Assembly: GCA_951230915.1 (NCBI GenBank)
Contig: OX579634.1
Coordinates: 14,472,725 to 14,536,724 of the forward strand
Length of the DNA: 64,000 nt
Direction of reading: 5' to 3'
From: Antitrichia curtipendula
Taxonomy: Eukaryota > Streptophyta > Bryopsida > Hypnales > Leucodontaceae
Positions 61,563-64,000 of this stretch are shown piece by piece; the first letter of the stretch is position 1; each line of letters begins with the position of its first letter. The notes under the pieces are model-generated. The model was not told the DNA's origin, did no database searches, and worked only from the letters and a program-made list of their open reading frames with translations. The position numbers and the translations under genes were made by a program.

Positions 61563-63152
61563 GGCTGAAAGACGTCGAAGAAGATTCCGCTTGCTAACAA
61601 GGGACTGGGTGTTGTGGGACTGTTATCTGCGTTGTGTGGGTCTGCGACAGATCTCGGACATGGAGAGGCCGGGTTGGCAACGTCAAATCACTGTGGACAT
61701 GCCGAATTGAAGCAAGTGGGCGTGGTGCTACAAGTGGAGGCGGCTGTGACATCCGCGAACGGAAGGGTCCATTCTCTCGTGGCTCTCCGATCGTGGAGGG
61801 TATGGAGGAAGTTCGCCGCTAGCACTCGATTACTATGGCGAACGACGCTAAGCTACAATTGCAGGCTCACCATTGCGCAACTTCATACCACCCGCTGGTC
61901 ACGTGTCTGGTTGAATCAAACTCTACACGAATTTACTCGATCTTTTGAGAGAGAATTGTGAACACGCCACAAATGGAGGTGATTATCATACATGTGCTCC
62001 TCCTCCAGATCTGTCGTTACACGATTGTAGAAAACTTAGAGAGAAAACGGAACATGAAGCACACACTCGCGCGAGAAAAGAGGGGGTGAGGAGAGACCGG
62101 AGGCGGGGATTACACAAGGACAAACAGAATAGAAGGGGTTGTCACGAGGGAAGAAGTACAAATAAGGGAATCAATGCTTTGAAAAAGACGGAAGCAGTGG
62201 AAAGATGCCCCGGCGGCAAAAATAGTGATCGAAGTTCAGTAAAATGCGGAGACCGGAACCAGGAAGCGCACTGAAAACAGGGGAGTCAGCGGGGCTCGTT
62301 CACGCACTCTAGATCAACCAAATTACGACCGAATCAACAGATCATATACCCACACCCAGAATTCGTGACCGAGAAAACTCCAGGATGTCAGAAACAAAAA
62401 CAAAAACACATGGAAACACTCCCACTACACAATTGCATACCAGTCCACTGATTACACCACCACCACCCCACAAAGTCTCGATCCACACAGAACGAGCAAC
62501 ACTCCCACCCTGATGAATTCCAGCAACAACATTCACAAAACTCCCACTCTCAAAACACCAACACCCAACACCCAACCACTCAATTCACCGACACATTCAT
62601 CACGTGACTCGCAACAAAAACTCCACGCCAAACTTAGTTACGACGAACGAACCACTCTGCACAAATCCACCCAAAGCAAAATTCTGCACACAAGCCCAAA
62701 TCAAACGCCCAACACACACCCAGAATCCCTCAAACGGCTCCAAACGAGACCAGAGAAACAACCGAAGATCAGTACTCGGATCCCAACCAAGGATCCAGCA
62801 ACAGAAACAGAGGAAATTTTTGCACACAAGTGAAGCAAGTTCGAAATTTCGCACAGGAAGGAACGAGAGCGGCCGTGATGTGACGAAGTTGAGAGGAAGG
62901 CGAGATCAAGCTTCACGCTGGAAAGCAATAAAGAGCAGTGAGAGCGCAGAGGGGAGGCTTGGCTTATAGTAGAACTGTTGTAGCGAAACTACAAAGCAGA
63001 AAAGCGAGGCAAGGGGAGGGCCGGGCGAGACACTGAGAGGAAAAAAGAGAGCTTTGAGGCTTGAGGAGCTGCAGCTGGCTGGCTGGCTAGTGGGGCCGCC
63101 TGAAGTCTCTAAGTAAGCTTTGCTGACCAGTGACTAAGCGTAGTGTGGGTCT
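61563..63152. promoter_or_regulatory. NAC 5' flank, promoter and leader
   Basis: About 1.6 kb of moderately GC-rich DNA lie upstream of the NAC ATG. Long open frames on both strands (for example about 62.5-62.97 kb plus strand) consist of low-complexity Thr/Pro/Asn/Lys-rich sequence without motifs, and I do not call them genes. The transcription start is not determined. Confidence 0.4.
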
Positions 63153-63449
63153 GTGGGCCAAAGGGCGGTGAACGCAGCGGCTATATTGGGAAATTCATTT
63201 GTTTTGCCGGGCAGCGTGACTCCTGCAGCGCGAGTCCGTCCTGCTGCTGCTGCTGCTGCTGCTGGGGCCAGGCTCCACCATGGCTGCTATGATAATGCGG
63301 CGGTGATCCCAGTCCGGCGACAAGCTCCCCAGCCAAGCGCCCCCCTGCAGCTGCTCAAGTGTGGGACGGGGGGTGTACAGTCCTACTCCTCCTCTTCCGC
63401 TGCGGCTGCTCTTGTACCTGCTCGCCGTTGTTGTAAGAGCGCAGGCTAA
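63153..63449 (+). other. GC-rich segment with (CTG)n repeat; doubtful ORF
   Basis: A frame of 98 codons with a non-ATG start is Ala/Pro-rich. It includes an Ala run from a CTG/GCTG repeat at about 63239-63265 and a second Ser/Ala-rich part. It has no known domain. It may be an exon of a gene continuing past the window or, more likely, chance coding in GC-rich DNA. Confidence 0.2.
63239..63265. repeat. (CTG)n trinucleotide microsatellite
   Basis: Eight or so CTG units lie in tandem in GC-rich DNA about 1.7 kb upstream of the NAC gene. Confidence 0.8.
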
Positions 63450-63625
63450 GTTATGGAGGAGGAGTCAGTGCCATTTTGGGCAGGGCCGGGGTTGCAGGGG
63501 CGCTGGGCTACACTGGCAGGGCAGTTCATGAGCCCAGGTAAAAATGTGCAGTGAGACAACTTCGCATCAAGCTCATATGAGTAAGACACCCCCAAACCGC
63601 CACTTTTTCTACTGTGCACAGCTTC

Positions 63626-63745
63626 TATTATCAGTCTGGTGAAATTTTTTTATATTACTTCGCTGGCAAGTGATTGGCAAGTGATAGGAGTATTATCAGT
63701 CTGGTGAATTTTTTTTTATATTTCTTTGCTGGCAAGGGATAGGAG
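63626..63745. repeat. Tandem duplication of about 60 bp
   Basis: TATTATCAGTCTGGTGAA followed by a T run, TATATT, CTT(C/T)GCTGGCAAG and GATAGGAG occurs at 63626-63690 and again at 63691-63745. The first copy has an extra TGATTGGCAAG. Confidence 0.8.
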
Positions 63746-64000
63746 ATTTCAATGCACCAAAGAAGGAATCATTTGGACACTGTACGCAAAAGTTATCAAG
63801 AGTCAAAGTGTTTGGGCAGTAGATGTTCTAAATTTGTTTGTTTTCAAGAATAGGTACAATTTTTGTTGATTTAGAAGATGTACCATGAGTGAACATCTCT
63901 TCAAGTGGCACATTTTGGGGTACCTGGCACATTTGGACGTCCAAATCTTAGCAAACATATATGATGCAGTTTATGATGTTGCAATGGTGTTCACAAGGTC
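63746..64000. other. Intergenic DNA at window end
   Basis: On the minus strand, 63768-63800 carries a clear copy of the dispersed core (TAACTTTTGCGTACAGTGTC then CAAAT). Nothing else was recognised. Confidence 0.5.

Noticed and set aside
62342..62969. Long frames on both strands upstream of the NAC gene
   Set aside because: They are Thr/Asn/Pro/Lys-rich low-complexity translations with no motif and lie in the expected promoter/leader region.
1..64000. LTR retrotransposons, rRNA genes or CRISPR-like arrays
   Set aside because: I saw no paired long terminal repeats, no reverse transcriptase or integrase motifs, no ribosomal RNA sequence and no regular repeat-spacer pattern.

Overview
This is eukaryotic, plant nuclear DNA. 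It holds four spliced protein-coding genes with GT-AG introns, separated by long AT-rich spacers full of small DNA transposons. The plant-only content (a NAC transcription factor of the NAM/CUC type, an HUB-type histone ubiquitin ligase, and a TKL kinase with a DUF1221-like N-terminus) places it in a land plant. A NAM-type NAC without a usable miR164 site, together with the kinase type, makes me lean towards a bryophyte (moss); that assignment is inference and low confidence.

Layout. 1-4.8 kb: decayed repeats, including one small Mutator-type element with a perfect 9-bp target duplication. 4.85-7.73 kb (minus): a two-exon TKL protein kinase whose intron carries a MITE. 7.7-18.7 kb: intergenic, dominated by three ~0.93-0.96 kb elements that begin CCC and sit exactly between TTAA sites, as piggyBac elements do; two of them are head-to-head. 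19.0-25.3 kb (plus): an 18-exon DEAD-box RNA helicase of the Drs1/DDX27/RH28 type. 26.2-28.3 kb: a 2.1-kb PIF/Harbinger-like element with CCGG-rich ends and a TAA duplication. 31.65-39.82 kb (plus): a 19-exon HUB/BRE1 E3 ligase. 39.8-45 kb: AT-rich DNA without recognisable genes. 45-53.4 kb: a dense island of nested repeats (GTCCGCC-rich arrays, long inverted arms, CACTA-like termini, a hAT transposase fragment, a tRNA-like segment). 53.4-59.9 kb: intergenic, with a second copy of the kinase-intron MITE. 59.92-61.56 kb (minus): a three-exon NAC gene. The last 2.4 kb are its GC-richer 5' flank and a short tandem duplication.

The four genes are independent single-copy-style loci, not a cluster or pathway. 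The helicase acts in large ribosomal subunit assembly, HUB ubiquitinates histone H2B during transcription, the NAC protein regulates transcription, and the kinase is probably a signalling or scaffold protein with a degraded catalytic loop. The helicase and HUB leaders both carry telo-box cores. Every exon boundary given was set by eye from splice sites, reading phase and conserved protein motifs. The most noteworthy material is in the repeats: the piggyBac-like trio, and a recurring TAACTTTTGCAT...TGTCCAAA core found in several unrelated-looking repeats.
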